From Zea mays (taxonomy: Eukaryota > Streptophyta > Magnoliopsida > Poales > Poaceae), in the NCBI RefSeq assembly GCF_902167145.1, contig NC_050098.1:30374501-30438500 (forward strand): a stretch of DNA of 64,000 bases. Direction: 5' to 3'. The notes under the pieces are model-generated. The model saw nothing but the letters and a program-made list of their open reading frames with translations. It was not told where the DNA came from and did not search any database. Of the stretch, positions 25,016-35,903 are shown in pieces. How positions within the stretch are numbered: the stretch's first letter is position 1; every line of letters begins with the position of its first letter. The translations under genes and the position numbers were made by a program.

Positions 25016-28000
25016 TTGCAGGTTTATGCATCCGGGGGTTCAAGCTGGATTATTGATAGCGGATGCACAAACCATATGACGGGGGAGAAGAAGATGTTCA
25101 CCTCCTACGTCAAGAATAAGGATTCCCAAGATTCAATTATATTCGGTGATGGGAATCATGGCAAGGTAAAAGGGCTAGGTAAAATTGCAATTTCTAATGA
25201 GCATTCTATATCAAATGTATTCTTAGTGGAGAGTCTTGGATATAATTTGCTATCTGTCAGTCAATTATGTCAAATGGGATATAATTGTTTATTTACAAAT
25301 GTAGATGTGTCTGTCTTTAGAAGAAGTGATGGTTCACTAGCTTTTAAGGGTGTATTAGACGGCAAACTTTATTTAGTTGATTTTGCAAAAGAAGAGGCCG
25401 GTCTAGATGCATGCTTAATGGCTAAGACTTGCATGGGCTGGCTATGGCATCGCCGCTTAGCACATGTGGGGATGAAGAACCTCCACAAGCTTCTAAAGGG
25501 AGAACATGTGATAGGTCTAACAAATGTACATTTCGAAAAAGATAGACCTTGTGCAGCTTGTCAGGCAGGTAAACAGGTGGGAGGAGCGCATCACAGCAAG
25601 AATGTGATGACCACGTCAAGACCCCTGGAGCTGCTGCATATGGACCTCTTCGGACCTGTCGCCTATCTGAGCATAGGAGGAAGTAAGTATGGGTTAGTTA
25701 TTGTTGATGACTTTTCCCGCTTCACTTGGGTGTTCTTTTTGCAGGAAAAATCCGAAACCCAAGGGACTCTCAAACGCTTCCTCAGGAGAGCTCAAAATGA
25801 GTTTGAACTCAAAGTGAAAAAGATAAGAAGCGACAACGGGTCCGAGTTCAAGAACCTTCAAGTGGAGGAGTTCCTTGAAGAGGAAGGAATCAAGCACGAG
25901 TTCTCCGCTCCCTACACACCACAGCAAAATGGTGTGGTAGAGAGGAAGAACAGGACGCTCATCGACATGGCGAGGACGATGCTAGGAGAGTTCAAGACCC
26001 CCGAGTGCTTTTGGACGGAAGCCGTGAACACGGCTTGCCACGCCATCAACAGGGTCTACCTTCATCGCCTCCTCAAGAAGACGTCGTATGAGCTTCTAAC
26101 CGGTAACAAACCCAATGTATCTTACTTTCGTGTATTTGGGAGCAAGTGCTACATTCTAGTGAAGAAAGGTAGAAATTCTAAGTTTGCTCCCAAAGCTGTA
26201 GAAGGGTTTTTGTTAGGTTATGACTCAAATACAAAGGCGTATAGAGTCTTCAACAAATCATCGGGTTTGGTTGAAGTCTCTAGCGACGTTGTATTTGATG
26301 AGACTAATGGCTCTCCAAGAGAGCAAGTTGTTGATCTTGATGATGTAGATGAAGAAGATGTTCCGACGGCCGCTATACGAACCATGGCGATTGGTGATGT
26401 GCGACCACAGGAACAAGAAGAGCAAGATCAACCTTCTTCCTCAACTATGGTGAAACCCCCAACTCAAGACGATGAACAGGTTCATCAACAGGAGGCGTGT
26501 GATCAAGGGGGAGCACAAGATGATCTTGTGGTGGAGGAAGAAGCGCAACCGGCACCTCCAACCCAAGTTCGAGCGATGATTCAAAGGGATCATCCCGTCG
26601 ACCAAATTCTGGGTGACATTAGCAAGGGAGTAACTACTCGATCTCGATTAGTTAATTTTTGTGAGCATTACTCCTTTGTCTCTTCTATTGAGCCCTTCAG
26701 GGTAGAAGAGGCCTTGCTAGATCCGGACTGGGTGTTGGCCATGCAAGAGGAGTTAAACAATTTCAAGCGCAATGAAGTTTGGACACTGGTGCCTCGTCCG
26801 AAGCAAAATGTTGTGGGAACCAAGTGGGTGTTCCGCAACAAACAGGACGAGCACGGGGTGGTGACGAGAAACAAGGCTCGACTTGTGGCAAAAGGTTATG
26901 CCCAAGTCACAGGTTTGGATTTTGAGGAGACTTTTGCTCCTGTGGCTAGGCTAGAGTCAATTCGGATCTTGCTAGCATATGCCGCTCACCATTCTTTCAG
27001 GTTGTTCCAAATGGATGTGAAGAGCGCTTTCCTCAACGGGCCAATCAAGGAGGAGGTGTACGTGGAGCAACCCCCTGGCTTCGAGGATGAACGGTACCCC
27101 GACCATGTGTGTAAGCTCTCTAAGGCGCTCTATGGACTTAAGCAAGCCCCAAGAGCATGGTATGAATGCCTTAGAGATTTCTTAATTGCTAATGCTTTCA
27201 AGGTTGGGAAAGCCGATCCAACTCTTTTTACTAAGACTTGTAATGGTGATTTGTTTGTGTGCCAAATTTATGTCGATGACATAATATTTGGCTCTACTAA
27301 CCAAAAGTCTTGTGAAGAGTTTAGCAGGGTGATGACGCAGAAATTCGAGATGTCGATGATGGGCGAGTTGAACTACTTCCTTGGGTTCCAAGTGAAGCAA
27401 CTCAAGGACGGCACCTTCATCTCCCAAACGAAGTACACGCAAGATCTGCTAAAGCGGTTTGGGATGAAGGACGCCAAGCCCGCAAAGACGCCAATGGGGA
27501 CCGACGGACACACCGACCTCAACAAAGGAGGTAAGTCCGTTGATCAAAAAGCATACCGGTCAATGATAGGTTCTTTGCTTTACTTATGTGCTAGTAGACC
27601 GGATATTATGCTTAGCGTATGCATGTGTGCTAGATTTCAATCCGATCCTAAGGAGTGTCACTTAGTGGCGGTGAAGCGAATTCTTAGATATTTGGTTGCT
27701 ACGCCTTGCTTCGGGCTCTGGTATCCAAAGGGGTCTACCTTTGACTTAGTTGGATACTCAGACTCCGACTATGCTGGATGTAAGGTCGATAGGAAGAGTA
27801 CATCGGGGACGTGCCAATTCTTAGGAAGGTCCCTGGTGTCATGGAACTCTAAGAAACAAACATCCGTTGCCCTATCCACCGCTGAGGCCGAGTATGTTGC
27901 CGCAGGACAGTGTTGCGCGCAACTACTTTGGATGAGGCAAACCCTCCGGGACTTTGGCTACAATCTGAGCAAAGTCCCACTCCTATGTGACAATGAGAGT

Positions 28001-28222
28001 GCTATCCGCATGGCGGAGAATCCTGTTGAACACAGCCGCACAAAGCACATAGACATCCGGCATCACTTTTTGAGAGACCACCAGCAAAAGGGAGATATCG
28101 AAGTGTTTCATGTTAGCACCGAGAACCAGCTAGCCGATATCTTTACCAAGCCTCTAGATGAGAAGACCTTTTGCAGGCTGCGTAGTGAGCTAAATGTCTT
28201 AGATTCGCGGAACTTGGATTGA
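25016..28222 (+). CDS. pol: Pol polyprotein of the Sirevirus O (protease, integrase, RT, RNase H)
   Basis: An open frame of 1068 codons in copia order. Protease: active-site DSG at residues 14-16 ([12 protein letters not shown]). Integrase: zinc site H145, H150, C179, C182; catalytic D210, D273, E309 with the usual 35-residue spacing. RT: fingers block [12 protein letters not shown], polymerase YVDD at 752-755. RNase H: YSDSDYAG with D916, followed by STAEAEYVA and the ADIFTKPL motif near the end. All catalytic residues I can place are present and I see no stop or frameshift. Pol is in the next frame from Gag and has no good ATG before the protease, so the stated start only marks the open frame. 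It is probably made by frameshifting, reinitiation or splicing. It performs processing, cDNA synthesis and integration. Confidence 0.95.
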   Translation: MQVYASGGSSWIIDSGCTNHMTGEKKMFTSYVKNKDSQDSIIFGDGNHGKVKGLGKIAISNEHSISNVFLVESLGYNLLSVSQLCQMGYNCLFTNVDVSVFRRSDGSLAFKGVLDGKLYLVDFAKEEAGLDACLMAKTCMGWLWHRRLAHVGMKNLHKLLKGEHVIGLTNVHFEKDRPCAACQAGKQVGGAHHSKNVMTTSRPLELLHMDLFGPVAYLSIGGSKYGLVIVDDFSRFTWVFFLQEKSETQGTLKRFLRRAQNEFELKVKKIRSDNGSEFKNLQVEEFLEEEGIKHEFSAPYTPQQNGVVERKNRTLIDMARTMLGEFKTPECFWTEAVNTACHAINRVYLHRLLKKTSYELLTGNKPNVSYFRVFGSKCYILVKKGRNSKFAPKAVEGFLLGYDSNTKAYRVFNKSSGLVEVSSDVVFDETNGSPREQVVDLDDVDEEDVPTAAIRTMAIGDVRPQEQEEQDQPSSSTMVKPPTQDDEQVHQQEACDQGGAQDDLVVEEEAQPAPPTQVRAMIQRDHPVDQILGDISKGVTTRSRLVNFCEHYSFVSSIEPFRVEEALLDPDWVLAMQEELNNFKRNEVWTLVPRPKQNVVGTKWVFRNKQDEHGVVTRNKARLVAKGYAQVTGLDFEETFAPVARLESIRILLAYAAHHSFRLFQMDVKSAFLNGPIKEEVYVEQPPGFEDERYPDHVCKLSKALYGLKQAPRAWYECLRDFLIANAFKVGKADPTLFTKTCNGDLFVCQIYVDDIIFGSTNQKSCEEFSRVMTQKFEMSMMGELNYFLGFQVKQLKDGTFISQTKYTQDLLKRFGMKDAKPAKTPMGTDGHTDLNKGGKSVDQKAYRSMIGSLLYLCASRPDIMLSVCMCARFQSDPKECHLVAVKRILRYLVATPCFGLWYPKGSTFDLVGYSDSDYAGCKVDRKSTSGTCQFLGRSLVSWNSKKQTSVALSTAEAEYVAAGQCCAQLLWMRQTLRDFGYNLSKVPLLCDNESAIRMAENPVEHSRTKHIDIRHHFLRDHQQKGDIEVFHVSTENQLADIFTKPLDEKTFCRLRSELNVLDSRNLD

Positions 28223-28600
28223 ATTGTAGCATACATGTGTTTATGCATTTGATCAGGTTCATTCTGCATTTTGTTGCTTATTGTGGTGCTCAAGTTGTAC
28301 CAACACTCCCTGGACCTCACAAGTCCGTTGCAAAGTGATGCACATGTTTAGGGGAGATGTGTTACAACTTGACCCTTTGAGACTAACCTTGTGCTTGAGT
28401 TTGATAATTTAGTCTCTAAGGAGGATTGAAAGGGAAAAGGTGAACTTGGACCCTGAAAGACTTCCACTGCACTCCGATGAGAGGGTAACTAATTCCAAGT
28501 TCATCTCATGAAATCTTATTGCCATTTGCTCTTAATTGAAGACTTTGGTGAGGCAATGGGGTTAACGGGCCACGATTGATCCCGTTTTGGTGCTTGATGC

Positions 28601-29017
28601 CAAAGGGGGAGAAAATAAAGGCCAAAGTGATAAATGGATCAGCTACCACTTGAGAGATTTTGAAAATAGTAGAATAGAGTTTTTGGTTTGTCAAAAGCTT
28701 TTATTGTCTCTTATTGTCTCTATTTTCAAAAGTTAGCTTCTTGTGGGGAGAAGTGTTGATTATGGGAAAAAGGGGGAGTTTTTGAAATCCGTGGTCAAAT
28801 TCTTTTGAAATGACTCTCTTTATGCTTCAATATGTGTGTTTGACTTAGAGATAGAGATTTGAGTTTGATTTGCAAAAACAAACCAAGTGGTGGCAAAGGA
28901 TGATCCATATATGCCAAAATTGAATCAAAACCAATTTGAGTTTTTATTTGAAGAGATTTTGCACTTGTTCCACTTGCTTTATGTTGTGTTGGCATAAATC
29001 ACCAAAAAGGGGGAGAT
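28601..29017 (+). other. Repeated polypurine tracts of element O
   Basis: GGGGGAG occurs at about 28604-28611, 28771-28778 and 29009-29015; the last abuts the 3' LTR at 29018 and is the primer for plus-strand synthesis. Several copies of the tract between pol and the 3' LTR are a Sirevirus signature. The ~400 bp between them (28223-28600 included) holds no gene. Confidence 0.85.
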
Positions 29018-30289
29018 TGAAAGGGAAATGTGCCCTTGGGCCATTTCTATGTATTTTGGTGATTGAGTGCCAACACATGTGCTTAATTGGGAATTTATGT
29101 ACATGGATGAACAAGGTGAAAATCATGAAGTAAAGGTATGTTTCTAAGCCTTAGTACATTGGTTTTAAGTACTAATATATTTGTTTAAGTGTTAGAAACA
29201 GAAAAAAGAAGAATAGAGAAAAGGAGAAGGGACTTGGCTGTGTGCTGCCAAGGAGCACCGGACTGTCCGGTGTGCACCGGACAGTGTCCGGTGCGCCAGG
29301 CTGGCGCGACTCGAACTGGCCGCTCTCGGGAAATTGGCCGGTGGCGTACGGCTAAAATTCACCGGACTGTCCGGTGTGCACCGGACTGTCCGGTGAGCCA
29401 ACGGTCGGCCAGGGCCAACGGTCGGCCGCGCAATCCGCGCGGGACACGTGGCCGAGCCAACGGTTGGAAGACGGCACCGGACTGTCCGGTGTGCACCGGA
29501 CATGTCCGGTGCGCCAACAGCGCCAGATCTGCCAACGGTCTGCAACGGTCGTCTGCGCCGTTTAAGGAAACAAATCGGGCACCGGACAGTGTCCGGTGTG
29601 CACCGGACTGTCCGGTGCCCCCGACGACAGAAGGCAAGGATGGCCTTCCGGATTTGCTCTCAACGGCTCCTAGCTGCCTTGGGGCTATAAAAGGAGCCCC
29701 TAGGCGCATGGAGGAGATACACAAGCAACCTTTGAGCATTCTTGATCATCCACACTAAGTCTCTGCGCATTCGTTTGTGTTTCTAAGTGATTCGAGCTCT
29801 GTTCTAAGTGAGAACTCTGAGATAGTCGTGTGAGCTCGATTCTTGGCCGTGTGTGTGCGCTTTTGCTGTGGATTTGTGTGTGTTGCTTCCCTCCCTTACT
29901 CTGTGTTTCATTTGTGATCATATACTTGTAAGGGCAAGAGACTCCAATTTGTGGAGATTCCTTGCAAACGGGACAGTGAAAGGAAAACAAAACACCGTGG
30001 TATTCAAGTGGGTCTTTGGACCGCTTGAGAGGGGTTGATTGCAACCCTCGTCCGTTGGGACGCCACAACGTGGAGTAGGCAAGCGTTGGTCTTGGCCGAA
30101 CCACGGGATAAAACCACTGTGTCACTCTGTGCTTGATTCTCTTGTGGTACTGTGTTTTGTTGAGATTGTTGAGACTTCACCTTAGCCACTTGGCAATAAT
30201 CGTGCTAACACTTAACAAGTTTTTGTGGCTTTAGTTTGAAGTTTTTTATTCAGGATCACCTATTCACCCCCCCCCTCTAGGTGCTCTCA
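29018..30289 (+). repeat. 3' LTR of element O
   Basis: Appears identical over 1272 bp to 21308-22579, including the four palindrome clusters (29256-29617) and TATA box. The following GTTTG is the duplicated target site inside LTR B. Confidence 0.97.
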
Positions 30290-31629
30290 GTTTGTACTGT
30301 GCACTTAAGTGTAGGAGTTGACTGAAACCTTAGCTGCATGAACTCAGGATTCCTTTTGAGATGGATACTAGTATGCTAGGTCGAGTAGCTGCTTTGCTAA
30401 TTAGGGATCTCGGTAGAAGTCGAGTGATTTTTCTAGCACTCGCGCGAGGACAGGACATTGATTGTACCCACTTTCATATCATACTGATGTTGGTCTGTGG
30501 ACACGGATCCATGGGGATGCGTGGTCTACGAGATGAAATTGGAATAAGGATTAACGTGCGGATACCTGTGTCAAGCGTTTGAACGTACTAAGCACATGCC
30601 GAGAAATATGGTAAATCGGTAAGCCTAGTACCTGATTGAACCTGGCAGTAGACCTTGCCCCTCACGCGACCTGAGACGTGGTCTCCCATTCCGGTTATAG
30701 TGGGTACAAGTGCGGTCACTGCACGACGGCAGTCGGGGTCAGTGAGGCATTGTACGCCAAGGCGGTGAGCCCTGATCTGCTGACGGGGAATCGATGGGGA
30801 CGGTTGATGTGTGTGGGGACGGAGTGCCCCTACATGTCGTGTGTTTAGGTTTACCTTGCAAGGATAAAAACTCGATTCGAATTGTCTGCTTCTCGCAGCT
30901 AATGAGACTGCTTGATCCATTGTACTGCATTGAGTAATAAGTGGAAATGAGGTGACTGGCAAAAGATGTTGATTGGTAAAAATGTTTGATACCATGTATG
31001 ATTAGCTAGGTACACATCTAGTCTAAAGGATTCTACTAAAACTTGAGAAGCTAAAACTTGTTTTTAGACTCAACTAGTGCTTTTGGCAAACCAAACCCCT
31101 CAGCCAAACAGCTGCATGTCTAGAGGTAGAGGAGTAGACTCCTCACACCGGGTAAGTCTAGCTGAGTATTAGTATACTCAGCCTTGCTTGTGGCACAATT
31201 TTTGCAGGTACTCCTTAGGATGATCGGTTGCTGGTGTGACTTGGCCTTTATCCCTGCCACCGGGATAGATGGTCGAGAGGGTTACTACTTCCGTAGGAGA
31301 GGACCAGGAGGAGTAGTGTGGCCAGGCTTCGCCATGTTACTCGGTTTTCTCTGTTAGTTATTTCCGCTGCATTAAAAATTTATCGTTATTATTTCTGAAA
31401 CTCCGATAATGTAATCACTAATGATACTTATTAAATTTGTGGTATTATGTTTTATTGTATTTCTCTGTGCCTCACCTTCGAGTGAGCTAGTGGTATTCGA
31501 TCCTGGTAAGTGGCTTTATCGGACTAGATCCGAGGAACTGACGAGTTATTCCTGTTTAAGTGTGTTGCTGCCCTTAAGGGTGCGACTTGGGCACTTAAGC
31601 TGGAATAATTCGGGCGGTTTCGCCACATT

Positions 31630-31982
31630 TCGTCGGCCCTGGAGCACGTGGCTTCCCTGGCCGAGGAGGTGCAGCGGCGGCGGCAGAAGCTTGGCCAAGT
31701 TGTCCACTAGCGGGACCAACCCCGGAGTCATGCTGCCGAGACCGTGAGCCGGGCTGAGGTCCTCAGGGGACAGCTGGTCGAGGCTACGGAGCGGCCAACC
31801 GAGGTGTCTGCTCGGGTCGGGGCCCTGGCGGAGACCCTGGCTGCAGTGGTCCAAGCGCGGTGCTGGCGTCCTCCTTTGAGGTGGAGATCCTTCCGCCCAT
31901 GTCGCCGTCCGAGGCCGGGCCAGATTCCGCCGAAGGTGGAAACGACGCCGAGGGTGCTGCTGCTTCCTCTGTCGATGTCTGA
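31630..31982 (+). pseudogene. C-terminal remnant of an antisense ORF 3' of pol in element F
   Basis: The strand opposite to gag-pol reads a coiled-coil-like stretch (ALEHVASLAEEVQRRRQKL), a TAG at 31708-31710, then in the same frame RAEVLRGQLVEATERPTEV and ARVGALAETLAAVV. After a shift near 31855 comes an acidic tail (LPPMSPSEAGPDSAEGGNDA) ending in TGA at 31980-31982. Element G has a related tail on the strand opposite to its own pol at 58990-59320. Tat-lineage elements are known to carry extra antisense ORFs here; the function of this one is unknown. Its N-terminal part is lost where element B inserted. Confidence 0.55.
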
Positions 31983-32139
31983 ACCTGCGGGAACAGTTTG
32001 TCTGTAGTATTTTTTGCGGCCGCCGAGGCCTAAACATCTTATTGTCGTGTTATAAAGCTGCGTTTCCTTTCCTCTTGTTTCGAGTATCCGGACTTGTTCG
32101 TCGGTAGCAGAATCGCTTATCCGAGCGAGAGTTACTTTT

Positions 32140-32440
32140 CGCGGAAGGTGATGAGTGAGGTATCCGTATCCCGGAGGCATAGGAGTCCCTTGGCTCGGTC
32201 GGCCTTGCCGCTTACGTGCACTCTTACTCGTTCGCATGATTCTGTTATCGATATAGTCGAGAAGGCACGAAAATCGTTCTGGCAGAAAAGTTTTCGAGCG
32301 TTAGGACTTGTTCGGCAGCAAAATCGCTTATCCGAGCGTGAGTTACTTATCGCGGAAGGTGATGAGTGAGGTATCCGTATCCCGGAGGCGTACGAGTCCC
32401 TCGGCTCGGTCGGCCTTGCCGCTACGTGTACTCTCGTCGT
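32140..32440 (-). repeat. Two ~212 bp-spaced repeats in the 3' non-coding region of F
   Basis: A block around GTGATGAGTGAGGTATCCGT followed by GGCTCGGTCGGCCTTGCCGC occurs at 32147-32215 and 32358-32427, a spacing of about 212. Element G carries the same block three times (58561, 58774 and 59438), the first two also about 212 apart. Confidence 0.75.
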
Positions 32441-32655
32441 TTTCAGGATCCTGCTATCGAAGCAGTCGAAAAGCACGAAAGACGTTCTGGCAGAAAGACT
32501 TTTTTCGAGGAAAATTTTGACGCAGAGGGGGTTCTCCCCTTCTAGCCCCCGAGGGAGGGTCGGGCTTTGTTGAGGCAAGGCTGACCCTTCCTTGACGGTT
32601 AGACTTTATTTGTGCATGTAAAGAGAACGAGGTATATGAATGACTTGAAAACATC

Positions 32656-33983
32656 TTAAGGGTAAAAGCGACGTAGCTGTTGGATGTTCCAAGCGTTGCT
32701 GTAGACCTCGCCTTGATCATTGGCCAGCTTGTATGTCCCGGGCTTCAAAATCTTGGCGATGATGAACGGCCCTTCCTAGGGAGGAGTAAGCTTGTGGCGC
32801 CCTCGGGCGTCTTGTCGCAGCCGAAGTACCAAGTCTCCCACCTGGAAGCCTCGGGACCGGACCCCTCGGGCGTGGTAGCGTCGCAGGGACTGCTGATACC
32901 GCGCCGAGTGTAGTAAGGCCACGTCTCGAGCCTCTTCGAGCTGGTCCAGTGAGTCTTCTCGGCTGGTCTAGTTGCTTCGGTCGTCGTACGCCTTTGTCCT
33001 CAGGGAACCGTATTCTAAGTCTGTGGGCAAGATGGCCTCGGTCCCATAGACTAGAAAGAACGACGAGAAACCCGTGGCTCAACTTGGCATCGTCCTCAGA
33101 CTCCAGACCACCGAGGGTAGCTCTTTCATCCACCGCTTGCCGAACTTGTTGTGGTCGTTGTAGATCCTCGGTTTCAGTCCCTGCAGAATCATACCGTTGG
33201 CACACTCCACCTACCCATTCGTCATGGGGTGAGCTACGGCGGCCCAGTCCACACGGATGTGGTGGTCCTCGCAGAAGTCCAGGAACTTCTTCCTAGTGAA
33301 CTGCGTGCATTGTCGGTGATGATGGAGTTCGGGACCCCAAAGCGATGGATGATGTTGGTGAAGAACGCCACTGCCTGCTCGGACCTGATGCTGGTTAGGG
33401 GTCGGACCTCGATCCACTTGGAAAATTTGTCAATGGCGACCAGCAGGTGCGAGAAGCCCCCGGGTGCCTTCTGCAAGGGACCGACGAGGTCTAGACCCCA
33501 CACAACGAATGGCCAGGTGGTGGGTATTGTCTGCAGGGCCTGAGCAGGCAGGTACGTCTGTCTTGCGTAGAATTGACACCCTTGGCAGGAGCGTACAATC
33601 CTAGTGGCGTCGGCCACCGCGGTCGGCCAGTAGAAGCCTTGTCGGAAGGCGTTTCCCACGAGGGCTCGAGGTGCTGCGTGGTGACCGCAAGCCCCCAAGT
33701 GTATTTCTTGCAATAGCTCATGTCCTTCGGCGACGGATATGCACCGTTGGAGAATACCCAAGGGGCTGCGGTGGTAGAGCTCCTTTTCATCACCCAGTAA
33801 GACGAACGACTTGGCGTGCCGCGCCAGTCGCCGAGCTTCGGCCTTGTCGAGGGGTAGCTTTCCTCGGAGGAGATATTCCAGGTACGGGGTCTGCCAGTTT
33901 CGGTTTGGCGCAACCCCATTCCGCTCTCCCTCGATGCGCAAGGCCTCACCCTCGGCGGCCGAGGATACCTCGGGCTGAGCCAA
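32656..33983 (-). pseudogene. pol: Integrase of element F (frameshifted)
   Basis: Reading down from 33983 the frame passes the H2C2 zinc region (GACGHHAAPRALVG, CQGCQFYARQ) and the catalytic core (WGLDLVGP, then SIITDN). It loses frame near 33310 where one base is missing compared with element G, continues in another frame with FLDFCEDHHIRVDWAAVAHP, and again in fragments to the C-terminus (RRFYP, stop at 32656). The same domain in G keeps D-D-35-E. The protein cannot be made as one piece. Confidence 0.85.
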
Positions 33984-34084
33984 GGCCTCCTCGGGGTGGA
34001 CCGAGGCCTCCTTGGGCTCGGACGTGTCGTCGGTCTTGACGGAGGGTTGATGTATGTCTCTAGAGAAGACATCCTGGGAAACAT

Positions 34085-34927
34085 TGTCCGCCCCGAGGCT
34101 ATTTTAGCCAGCTCATCCGCAGTCTCGTTGTACCATTGAGCGATGTGGTTGAGCTCGAGCCCGTAGAACTTGTCTTCCAGGCGCCGAACTTCATCGCAGT
34201 AGGCCTCCATCTTCCGGTCACGGCAGTGGGAGTTCTTCATGACTTGGTAAATGACAAGCTGCGAGTCGCCACGAGCGTCGAGGCGCCGAACCCCTAGCTC
34301 GATGGCGATGCACAACCCGTTAATCAGAGCCTCGTACTCGGCCATGTTGTTTGACACCGGGAAATGGAGGCGCAACACGTAGCGGAGAAGTTTCCCGAGG
34401 GGTGAGATGAAGAGCAGGCCAGCACCTGCTCCTGTTTTCATCAGCGACCCATCGAAGTACATGGTCCAGAGTTCCGGTTGGATCGGAGCTGTTGGCAATT
34501 GGGTGTCGACCCATTCAGCCACGAAGTCCGCCAAGACTTGGGACTTGATGGCCTTCCGAGGAGCGAACGAGATTGTTTCGCCCATGAGCTCCACTGCCCA
34601 CTTTGCTATCCTACCCGAGCCCTCTCGGCACTGGATGATCTCCCCCAGGGGGAAGGATGACACCACAGTCACCGGATGAGACTCAAAGTAGTGTCGCAAC
34701 TTTCGCCGCGTCAGAATTACTGCGTACAGTAGCTTCTGAATTTGCGTGTAGCGGATTTTGGTCTTGGATAGCACTTCACTGATGAAGTAGACCAGCCTCT
34801 GGACGAGCAGTGCATGCCCTTCTTCTCGTCTCTTGACTACGATCGCGGCGCTGACCACCTGAGTGGTTGCGGCTACGTAGATCAAGAGGGCTTCTCCCGC
34901 AGCGGGGGGGCACCAAGATGGGCGCAT
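34085..34927 (-). pseudogene. pol: RT connection and RNase H domain of element F
   Basis: About 281 open codons include the RT-RNase H connection ([20 protein letters not shown]), then the plant gypsy RNase H with YFDGSLMKTGAGAGLLF, EYEALINGL and the C-terminal NETADELAKIA. After this the frame is lost and continues as out-of-frame proline/arginine-rich sequence. The domain would remove the RNA template during reverse transcription. It is separated from RT by a one-base change in a run of seven C (plus-strand G at ~34904-34910), which is six in element G. Confidence 0.85.
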
Positions 34928-35897
34928 TTGTAAGGAGCACCTTTAAGTTTCCGAGGGCTTCCTCGGCCTCGAGGGTCCAAGTGATTCGCTCGGCCTTCCT
35001 TAGGAGGCGGTACAAGGGTAGACCTTTTTCGCTGAGGCGCGAGATGAAGCGGCTCAGAGCCGCAAGGCATCCCATGACCCCTTGTACTCCTTTCAAATCT
35101 TTGATAGGCCCCATGTTGGTGATGGCCGCGGTTTTCTCCGGGTTGGCCTCGATGCCCCGCTCGGAGACGATGAACCCCAGGAGCATGACTCGGGGGACTC
35201 CGAAGACACACTTCTCGGGATTGAGCTTCATGCCCTTCGCTCTCAGACACTTGAATGTCGTTTCAAGGTCGGAGAGGAGGTCAGAGGTTTTCCTCGTCTT
35301 GACAACGAAGTCATCGACGTAAGCCTCGACCGTTCGGCCGATGTGCTCTCCGAACACGTGGTTCATGCACCTTTGGTATGTTGCACCTGCATTTCTCAAG
35401 CCAAATGGCATAGTAGTGTAACAGTACATGCCAAAAGGTGTGATGAAAGAAGTCGCGAGCTGGTCAGACTCTTTCATCTTGATTTGGTGATAACTTGAAT
35501 AGGCGTCGAGGAATGACAGGGTTTCGCACCCAGCAGTGGAGTCCACAATTTGATCGATGCGAGGCAGAGGGTAGGGAACCTTCGGACATGCTTTATTTAG
35601 ACCAGTGTTGTCTACGCACATCCTCCATTTCCCACCTTTCTTTTTCACAAGCACAGGGTTGGCTAACCATTCGGGATGGAATACCTCTTTGATGAACCCT
35701 GCAGCCATCAGCTTGTGGATTTCCTCGCCTATGGCTCTGCGCTTTTCTTCATCGAAACGGCGCAGAGGCTGCTTCACGGGTCGGGCACCGGCTTGGATAT
35801 CCAGTGAGTGCTCGGCGACATCCCTCAGTATGCCAGGCATGTCCGAGGGATTCCACGCAAAAACTTCGGCGTTTGCGCGAAGAAAGTCGACGAGCAC
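34905..35897 (-). pseudogene. pol: Reverse transcriptase of element F
   Basis: The open stretch contains the gypsy RT motifs: VKKKGGKWRMCVDNTGLNKA, YPLPRIDQIVDSTAGCE, FLDAYSSYHQIKM, FGLRNAGATYQRCMNHVF, and YVDD with tyrosine at codon 193 from 35897. Some substitutions look damaging (YVDDFVV instead of YVDDIIV). It is separated from the protease only by an in-frame TAG at 35906-35904, a stop shared with element G. Confidence 0.88.
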
Positions 35898-35903
35898 TGC
35901 TTC

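Larger units (their letters stand above)
21308..30289 (+). mobile_element. Element O: complete Sirevirus (Opie-like) Ty1/copia retrotransposon
   Basis: Two 1272 bp LTRs (21308-22579 and 29018-30289) enclose gag and pol, with TSD GTTTG at 21303-21307 and 30290-30294. I find no difference between the LTRs by eye. Pol order is protease, integrase, RT, RNase H, which is copia. Sirevirus hallmarks are CACCGGAC palindromes in the LTR, repeated GGGGGAG purine tracts upstream of the 3' LTR, a Gag with a long coiled-coil tail, and PBS TGGTATCAGAGC. Length and LTR size fit maize Opie, an identification from memory and not a search. Both frames are open, so O is a candidate for an autonomous, very recently active copy. 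Confidence 0.96.
14274..31627 (+). mobile_element. Element B: non-autonomous LTR element with ~6.2 kb LTR, hosting A and O
   Basis: The visible parts are the tail of the 5' LTR (14274-14753), a short interior (14754-16433) and a 3' LTR (16434-31627) interrupted by element O. The two tails (14274-14753 and 31148-31627) differ at about 6 of 480 positions. A PBS and a PPT lie at the expected places. The interior is 1.68 kb with no gag or pol, so B must have been moved by enzymes of another element. Removing O and one copy of its TSD leaves an LTR of about 6.2 kb. B ends at 31627 directly against element F's 3' region, so B was inserted into F; its TSD should be TTTCG (31628-31632), repeated left of the window. 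Confidence 0.85.
16434..31627 (+). repeat. 3' LTR of element B, split by element O
   Basis: It starts TGTGACACCCCAGG and ends GTTTCGCCACA. The parts are 16434-21307 and 30290-31627; the Sirevirus O sits between them with TSD GTTTG on both sides. The LTR contains a TATA box, a GC-rich block (17200-18130) whose overlapping serine/arginine-rich frames on both strands I do not accept as genes, an AT-rich stretch, a ~181 bp tandem array, and a tail shared with solo LTR C. Confidence 0.85.
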
